In this document: positions 1 to 5,533 of the stretch, in pieces
Layout: each line of letters starts with the position of its first letter
Numbering within the stretch: position 1 is the stretch's first letter
From: an uncultured Clostridia bacterium
GTDB lineage: Bacteria > Bacillota > Clostridia > Oscillospirales > Oscillospiraceae
Direction: 5' to 3'
NCBI GenBank assembly: GCA_946060825.1
Contig: CAMGPO010000092.1
Span: forward strand, 1-5,617
DNA length: 5,617 nucleotides
Made by a program: the position numbers and the translations under genes
The notes under the pieces: model-generated
What the model was told of the DNA's origin: nothing
Databases searched by the model: none
The model's input: only the letters and a program-made list of their open reading frames with translations

Positions 1-278
1 TGCGGAACGGCTGCGCCACCATGGCCCGCATCACCGGCAGCGGCTGTATGCTGACCTCCCTGATGGGGGCCTTCTGCGGGGCCATGCCCGAGCAGCCCTT
101 TGAAGCCGCCTGCGCGGCCCTCGGGGCCATGAACCTCTGCGGCGAGATCGCCGAGGCTAGGCGCATCGAAAAGGGTACGGGCAATGCCACGTTCCGCACC
201 GACCTGATCGACGCCGTCTTCAACCTGACCGAAGAAAACCTGGAAAAAGGAGTCCGTTATGAAATTTACAAGGGATGA
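1..278 (+). CDS. thiM: Hydroxyethylthiazole kinase, C-terminal part (cut by window edge)
   Basis: ThiM phosphorylates 4-methyl-5-(2-hydroxyethyl)thiazole with ATP, giving the thiazole phosphate half of thiamine, a cytoplasmic salvage step. The reading frame is open from base 3 and runs to the TGA at 276-278, so about 91 residues are seen, roughly the last third of a ~270-residue enzyme. The visible hallmark is the ribokinase-fold anion-hole motif ITGSGCMLTSLMGAF, with the catalytic Cys codon at 45-47. It is followed by the Ala-rich helix typical of the family and a C-terminal GTGNATFRTDLIDAVFNL segment, as in other ThiM proteins. The ATG at 21 is an internal Met: the frame continues upstream as RNGCAT, which matches the family lead-in to this motif. 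The 3' end overlaps thiE by 20 bases, and the thiE ribosome binding site lies inside it, so coupled translation is likely. Confidence is high from motif and neighbour. Confidence 0.93.
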   Translation, partial: RNGCATMARITGSGCMLTSLMGAFCGAMPEQPFEAACAALGAMNLCGEIAEARRIEKGTGNATFRTDLIDAVFNLTEENLEKGVRYEIYKG

Positions 279-918
279 AATCCGCCGTTCCATGCTGCTC
301 TATGCCGTCACCGACCGTGCGTGGCTGAAGCCGGGGGAGACCCTGCCCCAGGTGGCCGGGGCCGTGCTGCAAAGCGGCGCGACCTTCCTCCAGATCCGCG
401 AAAAAGACCTGGACGAGGCCGCCTTTGAGGCCGAGGCCGAGCAGCTCCGCACCCTCTGCGCCGGCCGCCGGGTGCCCTTTGTCGTCAATGACAGCGTCGA
501 AATCGCCCTCCGGTGCGGGGCTGACGGCGTCCACGTCGGCCAGTCCGACATCCGGGGCCGGGACATCCGGGCCATGATCGGGCCGGACCGCATTCTCGGT
601 ATCTCCGCCGGGACCGTGGCCGAGGCCCAGGCCGCCGAAGCCGCCGGGGCCGACTACATCGGCGTAGGCGCGATTTTCGCCACGGGCACGAAGAAGGACG
701 CGCGGAACCTGACGATGGACGCCCTGCGGGCCATCCGGGCCGCGGTGACGATTCCCGTCGTGGCCATCGGCGGCATCTCCGCCGCGAACATCGATCAGCT
801 CGCCGGCAGCGGCGTGGACGGCGTGGCCGTCGTCTCGGCCATCTTTGCCGCCGAAGACCCCGCTGCCGCAACGGCCCAGCTGCGCCAGAAGGCGGAGGCC
901 CTGTTCGGCCATGGATAA
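259..918 (+). CDS. thiE: Thiamine phosphate synthase
   Basis: ThiE condenses HMP-pyrophosphate with thiazole phosphate to give thiamine monophosphate and pyrophosphate. The 219 residues match the family's usual ~210-220 and form a TIM barrel. Visible motifs are YAVTD (15-19); the pyrophosphate-contacting QIREKD (45-50); VPFVVNDSVEIAL (72-84), with the Mg-binding Asp at 78; GADGVHVGQSD (87-97), with the second Mg-site Asp at 97; GISAGT (114-119); the phosphate-binding loop ATGTKKD (141-147); and IPVVAIGGIS (165-174), with GVDGVAVVSAIF near the end. The His often seen after SA in GISAH is Gly118 here, a minor departure. The ATG at 259 is preceded by AAGGAG with a 6-base spacer inside the end of thiM. 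The stop at 916-918 overlaps the ATG of the HAD gene at 911. The context of thiazole kinase upstream and pyrimidine kinase downstream fits its role exactly. ThiE is distinguished from the TenI-like lineage by its intact QxRxK and Mg-site residues. Confidence 0.95.
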   Translation: MKFTRDEIRRSMLLYAVTDRAWLKPGETLPQVAGAVLQSGATFLQIREKDLDEAAFEAEAEQLRTLCAGRRVPFVVNDSVEIALRCGADGVHVGQSDIRGRDIRAMIGPDRILGISAGTVAEAQAAEAAGADYIGVGAIFATGTKKDARNLTMDALRAIRAAVTIPVVAIGGISAANIDQLAGSGVDGVAVVSAIFAAEDPAAATAQLRQKAEALFGHG

Positions 919-1540
919 ACGCTTCGCCATCTTCGACATGGACGGCACCCTCGTCGACTCCATGGGCTACTGGGCGCGGCTGGGCCGCGAGTACCTCGAG
1001 GGCCGGGGCGTTCACGAGAGGCTGGAGCCGGTCCTGGCCCAGATCGAGTCGATGACTATGCTGGAAGCAGCGGAATTGTTCCTGCGGAGCTTCGGCCTCA
1101 GCGGCACGCCGGAGGAGGCCGTGGCCGAGATGAACGCCACGATGGAGGCCCATTACCGGGCAGATATCCCCCTGAAACCCGGCGTCGCGGACTACCTCCG
1201 GGGCTTGAAAGCCCGGGGCGTGACGCTCTGCGTGGCCTCCGCGACGGCGGAGCCGCTGGTCGAGGCCTGCCTGACCCGGCTGGGGGTGGCGGACTGCTTC
1301 GACTTTTGGCTCTCCTGCGAGACGGTGGGCGTGGGCAAGCACCGGAGCGACGTCTACGACGCGGCGGCGGCGAGAATGGGCACGCAGCCCGGCGAAATCG
1401 CGGTTTACGAGGACGCCCTCTACGCCGCCCGGACGGCCAAAGCAGCGGGCTACTACGTCGTCGCCGTCTACGATGCCAGCGCCGCCGCCCGGTGGGACGA
1501 GCTCTGCGCTCTCGCCGACGAATCCATTGTTCATTGGTGA
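911..1540 (+). CDS. HAD-superfamily phosphatase in thiamine operon (candidate thiamine monophosphate phosphatase)
   Basis: This is a 209-residue haloacid dehalogenase hydrolase of the beta-phosphoglucomutase/phosphatase-like subgroup with a helical cap. All four HAD motifs are visible: DMDGT (9-13, nucleophile Asp9 and acid/base Asp11), Ser110 in CVASAT (motif II), Lys143 in VGKHRSD (motif III) and the acidic pair Glu167-Asp168 in VYEDA (motif IV). The cap spans about residues 16-88. The first ATG, at 911, sits just ahead of the first motif and overlaps the thiE stop by 8 bases. GGAGG lies 12 bases upstream, a slightly long spacer. In-frame codons upstream of it would only be a shadow of thiE. 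HAD sequence does not reveal the substrate. The location directly behind thiE leads me to infer thiamine monophosphate or another pathway phosphate as substrate. General metabolite detoxification is the alternative. Family assignment is sure; function is a guess from context. Confidence 0.85.
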   Translation: MDKRFAIFDMDGTLVDSMGYWARLGREYLEGRGVHERLEPVLAQIESMTMLEAAELFLRSFGLSGTPEEAVAEMNATMEAHYRADIPLKPGVADYLRGLKARGVTLCVASATAEPLVEACLTRLGVADCFDFWLSCETVGVGKHRSDVYDAAAARMGTQPGEIAVYEDALYAARTAKAAGYYVVAVYDASAAARWDELCALADESIVHW

Positions 1541-1596
1541 CTTTCCGGACTCTGGCCTGGTTTGGCACGCCGGGTCGTCGCGCCCTACAACCAAAT

Positions 1597-1676
1597 TGTC
1601 ATTCTGAGCGAAGCGAAGAATCTTTTGTAACCGGGTACGGAAAGATTCTTCGTCGCTTACGCGCCTCAGAATGACA
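1597..1676. repeat. Imperfect palindromic intergenic repeat A
   Basis: The outer arms TGTCATTCTGAG (1597-1608) and CTCAGAATGACA (1665-1676) are perfect 12-base inverted repeats. The inner arms GAAGAATCTTT (1615-1625) and AAAGATTCTTC (1641-1651) are a perfect 11-base pair around a 15-base loop. Between them the left side has 6 bases and the right side 13, so one side bulges. The whole would fold as a long hairpin in RNA or cruciform in DNA. The sequence resembles repeats scattered in intergenic regions of Firmicutes and other bacteria. That resemblance is from memory and was not searched. It has no coding capacity, so it is either a non-autonomous mobile remnant or a REP/BIME-like element. Confidence 0.75.
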
Positions 1677-1712
1677 TGGGAAGCCCTCGTGACAGTCTGC
1701 ACATCGTTCCCC

Positions 1713-1798
1713 GGGCGACCGCAACACCGAGCCGCAGCGAGGCGCTTACGGAGCCAACCGCTGCAAAGCGGCGGCTCTTAGGCGGAGTGGGGTCGCCC
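1713..1798. repeat. Palindromic intergenic repeat B with GNRA-capped hairpin
   Basis: The outer arms GGGCGACC (1713-1720) and GGTCGCCC (1791-1798) are perfect inverted repeats. Inside lies a compact hairpin. GAGCC (1751-1755) pairs with GGCTC (1773-1777), and CCGCT (1758-1762) pairs with AGCGG (1767-1771), closed by the tetraloop GCAA (1763-1766). An alternative pairing of GCAGCG (1734-1739) with CGCTGC (1759-1764) is also possible. Its layered symmetry suggests a REP/MITE-like element rather than a terminator, because no U-tract follows directly. It lies 36 bases after repeat A and 30 bases before the next start codon. Confidence 0.65.
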
Positions 1799-1828
1799 CT
1801 ACAATCCGTTTTTTTGGAGGTTTGATCT

Positions 1829-2125
1829 ATGTCCGCAAGCATTGCCATTCAAGTTCTGCCCGAAGCCCCGAACGACGCCGAGCTCTGCCGCATCGTCGAC
1901 GAGGTCATCGCCTACATCCAGTCCACCGGCCTCCGCTGTGAGGTCGGCCCCTTCGAGACCACCATTGAGGGAGAGAGTTATGACAACCTCATGGAGATCG
2001 CTGCCGAGTGCCAGCGCGTTGCCGTCCGGGCCGGCGCGCCTAAGGTCTCGGCTTACATCAAGGTCGTCTACCGCCCCGAGGGCGAGATTCTGACCATCGA
2101 CCAGAAGATCGGAAAATATCGTTAA
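1829..2125 (+). CDS. Single-domain thiamine-binding protein, YkoF/MTH1187 family
   Basis: This 98-residue protein belongs to the family of small ferredoxin-like alpha/beta proteins (formerly DUF77) whose best-known member, Bacillus subtilis YkoF, binds thiamine in a two-domain form. The family signature is plain: an initial beta strand SIAIQVLP, a helix EVIAYIQSTGL, then EVGPFETTIEGE (38-49), then YDNLMEIAAECQRVAVRAGAPKVSAYIKVVYRP. The length equals one domain, so it probably works as a dimer or tetramer like MTH1187. No signal peptide or membrane segment is seen, so it should be cytoplasmic. The ATG at 1829 is preceded by GGAGG with an 8-base spacer. In B. subtilis the ykoF gene accompanies the ykoEDC transporter. 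Here it sits among thiamine salvage and ThiT uptake genes, which supports a thiamine- or HMP-binding role. The exact ligand and partner are unknown. Confidence 0.88.
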   Translation: MSASIAIQVLPEAPNDAELCRIVDEVIAYIQSTGLRCEVGPFETTIEGESYDNLMEIAAECQRVAVRAGAPKVSAYIKVVYRPEGEILTIDQKIGKYR

Positions 2126-2234
2126 CACCCCGCGGATAACGCGGACACAATCCGCGTGTTCCGGCGGCAGATTGGGGGCACCACCTTCTGTCGCCTTAGA
2201 AAAGTAATGCTGACAAAACGAAAGGAGAAACAAC
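2126..2234 (+). promoter_or_regulatory. Leader of thiD with two predicted hairpins
   Basis: This 109-base gap holds CGCGGAT (2131-2137) facing ATCCGCG (2150-2156), a 7-base stem. It competes with a shorter GCGGA (2141-2145)/TCCGC (2151-2155) stem. A second stem pairs GGCGGCAGA (2163-2171) with TCTGTCGCC (2187-2195), 9 pairs including one G-U. Neither stem is followed by a U-run, so they are not ordinary terminators. They could be an mRNA stability or processing site, or a remnant repeat. No TPP riboswitch core is seen. GGAG (2224-2227) lies 7 bases before the thiD start. No good -10/-35 pair is visible. Confidence 0.4.
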
Positions 2235-3032
2235 ATGAAAACAGCATTATCCATCGCCGGAAGCGATTCCAGCGGAGGCGCCGGCATCCAGGCGGATATC
2301 AAGACCATGTCGGCCCACGGCGTATTCGCCATGACCGCCGTGACGGCCCTGACCGCCCAGAATACAACCGGCGTCACAGACATTATGGAAACCACTCCTG
2401 CCTTTTTGGCCGCCCAGCTCGACGCCGTGTTCACCGACATCTACCCCGACGCGGTCAAGATCGGCATGGTCTCGTCGGCGGAGCTGATTGCCGTCATCGC
2501 CGAAAAGCTGGCCCAGTACAGGGCGAAGCACATCGTCGTCGATCCGGTCATGGTCGCCACCTCCGGCGCGCCCCTCCTGCGGCCCGACGCCGTCGAGGCC
2601 CTGCGGACGAAGCTCCTGCCCCTGGCCGAGGTCGCCACGCCCAACATCCCCGAGGCCGAAATCCTCGCGAACATGACCATCGCCTCTCCGGAGGACATGG
2701 AGGCCGCCGCGAAGATCATCAGCGACCGCTACGGCTGCGCCGTCCTCTGCAAGGGCGGCCACGATCTCAACGACGCCAACGATCTCCTGTGGAAGGATGG
2801 CACGGCCCGCTGGTTCCGGGGCCGCCGCATCGACAACCCCAACACCCACGGCACCGGCTGCACCCTGTCCAGCGCCATCGCCTCCAATCTGGCCCGGGGC
2901 ATGGACCTGGAAACCGCCGTCGACCGCGCCAAGGCCTACATCTCCGGCGCCCTCGCCGCCATGCTCGACCTCGGAAAAGGCCGCGGGCCGATGAACCACC
3001 TCTTTGATTTGAAAGGGGAGTTCCAGGCATGA
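2235..3032 (+). CDS. thiD: Hydroxymethylpyrimidine/phosphomethylpyrimidine kinase
   Basis: ThiD phosphorylates HMP and then HMP-P with ATP to give HMP-PP, the pyrimidine substrate of ThiE. At 265 residues it has the normal length of the ribokinase-fold family. Visible motifs are SIAGSDSSGGAGIQADIKT (6-24), with the HMP-contacting region; TAVTALTAQNT (34-44), including the conserved Gln42-Asn43; VVDPVMVATSGAPLL, the central nucleotide/substrate loop; TPNIPEAE; and the anion-hole motif HGTGCTLSSAIA, with the catalytic Cys at 209. The ATG at 2235 has GGAG with a 7-base spacer. The 3' end overlaps thiT as ATGA, so coupling is likely. The HGTGCTLSS motif and the HMP pocket separate it from pyridoxal kinases. 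The role fits with TenA downstream, which produces HMP, and with ThiE upstream. Confidence 0.96.
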   Translation: MKTALSIAGSDSSGGAGIQADIKTMSAHGVFAMTAVTALTAQNTTGVTDIMETTPAFLAAQLDAVFTDIYPDAVKIGMVSSAELIAVIAEKLAQYRAKHIVVDPVMVATSGAPLLRPDAVEALRTKLLPLAEVATPNIPEAEILANMTIASPEDMEAAAKIISDRYGCAVLCKGGHDLNDANDLLWKDGTARWFRGRRIDNPNTHGTGCTLSSAIASNLARGMDLETAVDRAKAYISGALAAMLDLGKGRGPMNHLFDLKGEFQA

Positions 3033-3640
3033 TTTCGACGATTATCACCATTCTCTTTGCCGTGATTTTCCAGGGCGCGACCCTCTGGTTCTGCAGGGGC
3101 CTCAAGTTCAGCGTCCGGCGGCTGTGCTATGCCAGCCTCGCCTGCGCCCTGACCATTGTTCTCTCCTATATCTACATCCCCCTGCCCACCGGCTCCTCCA
3201 TTGCCTGCTGCACGGTTCTGCCGCTGATGGTGCTGGCCGCGGTCACCGACTACCGCCTCGCCATGTTCTCGGGCTGGGTCTGCGGTGTACTGGTCATGTT
3301 CCTGGTGCCCGGCTGGCAGCCCGTCCACTGGGGCCAGATCTTCGTCGAGCAGATGGTCTGCTTCTCCTGCCTCGGCTACACGACCATTTTCGGCGCCCAG
3401 AACCGGGGTCGCCTCCTCTGCGGCGCTCTGCTGGCCTCGGTGCTGAAGATCGTGGGCCACATCCTCAGCGGCGTCCTCTTCTTCTCCCAGAACGCCTGGG
3501 CCGGCTGGGGCGCCTGGGGCTACAGCCTCGCCTACAACCTGTCCTCCACCGTCCCCGAGTGCGCGATCTCCATCGTGCTGCTGCTCCTGCTGCCCCTGGG
3601 GGCCCTGCGGCGGGCCGCTTCGAAGGGAGGGGCCCTATGA
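3029..3640 (+). CDS. thiT: ECF transporter S component for thiamine
   Basis: This 203-residue hydrophobic integral membrane protein is the substrate-binding S component of an energy-coupling factor transporter. It needs the shared EcfA-A'-T module, which is not encoded here. About six or seven membrane segments can be seen. The match to ThiT of Lactococcus lactis (recalled from the family) is clearest at residues 140-170: KIVGHILSGVLFFSQNAWAG, then WGAWGYSLAYN. This carries His144, Trp157, Tyr165 and Asn170, which line the thiamine pocket in that family. Glu107 corresponds to the conserved pocket Glu, but the Tyr that normally follows is Gln108. An extra N-terminal hydrophobic stretch (about 2-22) precedes the usual first helix, making the protein about 20 residues longer than L. 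lactis ThiT. The start at 3029 is set by GGGGAG with an 8-base spacer and the ATGA overlap with thiD. It overlaps tenA in the same way. Confidence 0.9.
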   Translation: MISTIITILFAVIFQGATLWFCRGLKFSVRRLCYASLACALTIVLSYIYIPLPTGSSIACCTVLPLMVLAAVTDYRLAMFSGWVCGVLVMFLVPGWQPVHWGQIFVEQMVCFSCLGYTTIFGAQNRGRLLCGALLASVLKIVGHILSGVLFFSQNAWAGWGAWGYSLAYNLSSTVPECAISIVLLLLLPLGALRRAASKGGAL

Positions 3641-4317
3641 GCTTTGTCGCGAGGTGTGTTGAGGACTCCCTGCCCGTCTGGCAGCAGTGCCTCGAAACGT
3701 CCTTCCTGCAGCGGCTCGGCGCAGGAAGCCTTGAGGAACGCTGCTTTGCCGGTTATCTGGTGGACGACAGCCTCTACCTCCGGGAGTACGCCAAGGTCTT
3801 CGCCTGGGGGATGCTGAAGGCGGAGGACATGGCCGCCATCCGGGTCTACCACTCCCTGCTGTCCTACGTCAACGAGAGCGAGGACGCCACGCGGCTGATG
3901 TATCTGGAGCGCTATGGCCTCCGGGATGAGGACATCCAGCGCCTGCCCCTGCGGCCCGAGAACGCGGCCTACACGGCCTGTATGCTGGAGGCCGCGAAAC
4001 GGGGAAGCGGCGCGCCCCAGTGCATGATGGCGGCCCTGCCCTGTATGCTGAGCTATGTGTGGATCTTCCGGCGGCTGCTGGAGCAGTACCCCGGCGTACG
4101 GGACACGGTGTTCTGGCCGCTGGTGCGGGACTACGTCAGCGACGGCTATGAGGCGGTCTGCCGCGAGTGGGCAGCCTATGGCGACGCGGTCTGCGCGTCC
4201 CTGCCGGAGGCGGAGCTGGCGGAATGCCAGGCCCTGTTCCGGGCCTGCTCGGAGCACGAATTGAACTTCTGGCACATGAGCGAACGTCCCCGCGCCGACG
4301 TTGTCATCCGCATCTGA
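3637..4317 (+). CDS. tenA: TenA family aminopyrimidine aminohydrolase (thiaminase II)
   Basis: TenA hydrolyses amino-HMP, a breakdown product of thiamine, to HMP, and can cleave thiamine itself. The HMP feeds ThiD. The 226 residues agree with the all-helical family (~225-236). Active-site residues line up almost number for number with B. subtilis TenA: Asp44 and Tyr47 in YLVDDSLYL, Tyr112 in ENAAYTAC, catalytic Cys136 and Tyr140 in ALPCMLSYVWI, a Tyr at 166 or 171 in DYVSDGYEAV, and Glu208 in SEHELNFWHMS. The Cys marks it as the TenA_C class rather than the Cys-less TenA_E class. The ATG at 3637 overlaps the thiT stop as ATGA and has GGAGG with a 6-base spacer. The open frame extending upstream to 3124 is only the thiT gene read out of frame. 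A terminator follows directly. It probably acts in the cytoplasm as the last gene of the operon. Confidence 0.95.
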   Translation: MSFVARCVEDSLPVWQQCLETSFLQRLGAGSLEERCFAGYLVDDSLYLREYAKVFAWGMLKAEDMAAIRVYHSLLSYVNESEDATRLMYLERYGLRDEDIQRLPLRPENAAYTACMLEAAKRGSGAPQCMMAALPCMLSYVWIFRRLLEQYPGVRDTVFWPLVRDYVSDGYEAVCREWAAYGDAVCASLPEAELAECQALFRACSEHELNFWHMSERPRADVVIRI

Positions 4318-4320
4318 CAA

Positions 4321-4350
4321 AAAGAACCGCCCCGGAGGGGCGGTTTTTAT
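4321..4350. terminator. Bidirectional rho-independent terminator
   Basis: The stem ACCGCCCC (4326-4333)/GGGGCGGT (4337-4344) has the loop GGA, with an A-rich 5' flank and a TTTTTAT tail. It starts 4 bases after the tenA stop and its tail touches the stop codon of the convergent - strand gene. The A-run on the left becomes a T-run on the other strand, so it can serve both transcripts. Confidence 0.92.
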
Positions 4351-5444
4351 CAGAATTCGATGCGGTATTCCAGTTCCGTCCGGTTTTCCCGCTGGGCCTC
4401 GCTACTGACCGACGTTGTGCCGCTGCACTTCATCTGCCCCAGGACAGCGTCGATCTGCGCGGCTTCTTTTTCCGTGATTCCGGAGGAGCGGCTGCACTGA
4501 AATCTGTAGGTCTTTGATTCGATTTTGTTTTCACTGTTCCCGGTTCGCATCTGGATCAGCTTCTCAATGTCGCTCTCATTTTTGAAGTAGACGAGCTTCG
4601 GCACAACCGGCACAGTATGGCCGCTGAACTTGATGTCCGCTGCGATCTCCACGCTGGAAAACTCGCTGCCGGACTGGTCGTAGGTGCCGGAGGCTCCCGC
4701 CTTTGCAGCCGACACTTCGGCCTTGGCCTTTTTGGCAACGATGGTTTTCCTACGCTCCTTGAAGGTGATCTGCACCCGCTTGGCGCCCAGCTCCTGTGCA
4801 ATCAATTCCAGCTCGTTGACGCGGGCCTTTTTGAGACAGTCGAAATACTCATCCAGACTGATGTACAGATCGGGTTGAAAGGGATCCGCGTAGTAGACCG
4901 TCTCCGACAGCGCCGGATAAAACGCTAACCCGAGCTGCTGGGCGCAGTCCCCATATAGGTGGAGCACGTCCATGCCCTTGACGGCGGTGCGGTAGCCGAC
5001 GGAGCCACTGCACGCCTCGCTCTCGCTCCGCCGCTTGTCCCGGCCGACGATGCAGACCATTTTCGGATTCTGTCCGGGCTGGTCTTTACTGCCGCGCAGA
5101 TCTTCCGCGAAAACAGGGCGAAGGTTTTTTCGATCCATCTCGAGTTTCGCGTCAGAAATGGCCTTTCCAAGCCGGTCACCACTGGTTCGGATGCCCTGTT
5201 CCGCCGCGAAAGCGAGTTTTTTGGCCTTTTCCTTGGCCTCTAGAAGATTATCATCCCCGAGACCAAAGTCATCCCGGTCGATTTTCCCATTGCCGTTCTT
5301 ATCCACGGCGCTCAGAATGGTTTTCTGCGTTTTTGCGGCGGTGTCCTTCGCCATGGCCGAAGCGCCGGCAACCGCTTTGCCGAGCTGGGCCGCAAATCCC
5401 CGGTCGGCGCGTTTGACGGCACCGGTTTCGTCTGCTTTTTTCAA
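4350..5444 (-). CDS. Uncharacterised EF-hand protein, 364 residues
   Basis: I do not recognise this protein beyond one domain. Residues 48-59, DKNGNGKIDRDD, form a complete EF-hand loop (Asp1, Asn3, Asn5, Gly6, Ile8, Asp12), so it should bind calcium. Position 12 is Asp rather than the commoner Glu, and no second loop is visible. The N-terminal 45 residues are Ala/Lys-rich and probably helical. Residues 66-105 look helical and charged. A central mixed region (127-225) ends in YISLDEYFDCLKKARVNELE (194-213) and a helix-strand unit LGAKRVQITFKE. A Lys/Ala-rich link (229-250) follows, then a Ser/Thr-rich, strand-like C-terminus ending ELEYRIEF. There is no signal peptide or membrane segment, so it is probably cytoplasmic. 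The start is TTG at 5444, chosen because AGGAGGA lies 6 bases upstream. It has its own promoter and terminator and no visible link to the thiamine genes. It appears less GC-rich at third codon positions than they are. Confidence 0.8.
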   Translation of the reverse strand: MKKADETGAVKRADRGFAAQLGKAVAGASAMAKDTAAKTQKTILSAVDKNGNGKIDRDDFGLGDDNLLEAKEKAKKLAFAAEQGIRTSGDRLGKAISDAKLEMDRKNLRPVFAEDLRGSKDQPGQNPKMVCIVGRDKRRSESEACSGSVGYRTAVKGMDVLHLYGDCAQQLGLAFYPALSETVYYADPFQPDLYISLDEYFDCLKKARVNELELIAQELGAKRVQITFKERRKTIVAKKAKAEVSAAKAGASGTYDQSGSEFSSVEIAADIKFSGHTVPVVPKLVYFKNESDIEKLIQMRTGNSENKIESKTYRFQCSRSSGITEKEAAQIDAVLGQMKCSGTTSVSSEAQRENRTELEYRIEF

Positions 5445-5450
5445 GGCGCA

Positions 5451-5457
5451 TCCTCCT
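5451..5457 (-). promoter_or_regulatory. Ribosome binding site fixing a TTG start
   Basis: On the - strand AGGAGGA is followed by TGCGCC and then TTG AAA AAA GCA. An ATG overlapping the end of this site (5451-5449) is in another frame and too close to use it. The TTG at 5444 with a 6-base spacer is therefore the best start. Confidence 0.8.
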
Positions 5458-5533
5458 CTGTGGTGATCTCGTTCTATAGGCTGCAGAATTCGCGAGGTCG
5501 TGCATGGCCTGTGCGAAAACGGTTGTTTCTTTG

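Larger units (their letters stand above)
1541..1828. other. Gene-free spacer with two palindromic repeats
   Basis: These 288 bases separate the thiM-thiE-HAD part from the ykoF-like/thiD/thiT/tenA part. I see no convincing ORF, tRNA, sigma-A promoter or TPP riboswitch core (no CUGAGA or ACCYGAUC-like pairing) here. What it does hold is an imperfect palindrome at 1597-1676, a second one at 1713-1798 and, just before the next gene, a T-run followed by GGAGG (1816-1820). Confidence 0.8.

Noticed and set aside
485..1702. Long - strand open frame of about 405 codons opposite thiE and the HAD gene
   Set aside because: It is an antisense shadow produced by GC-rich codons. It has no ribosome binding site, its composition is Arg/Pro/Gly-rich, and the + strand proteins carry complete family motifs.
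1541..1828. Possible TPP riboswitch or promoter in the spacer
   Set aside because: No TPP aptamer core sequence and no -10/-35 pair with suitable spacing could be found. The symmetry is fully explained by the two palindromes.
2172..2201. Possible promoter before thiD (TTGGGG with TTAGAA)
   Set aside because: The -10-like box matches consensus poorly and the -35 lies inside a hairpin loop; too weak to report.
2156..3007. + strand open frame of 283 codons overlapping thiD
   Set aside because: Its translation is an Arg/His-rich low-complexity string, while the overlapping thiD frame has all family motifs and a good ribosome binding site.
4350..5444. Idea that the EF-hand protein is a pore-forming (gasdermin- or MACPF-like) defence effector
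   Set aside because: Only loose strand-like patterns suggest it. There is no diagnostic motif, no adjacent protease gene and no other defence gene in the window.
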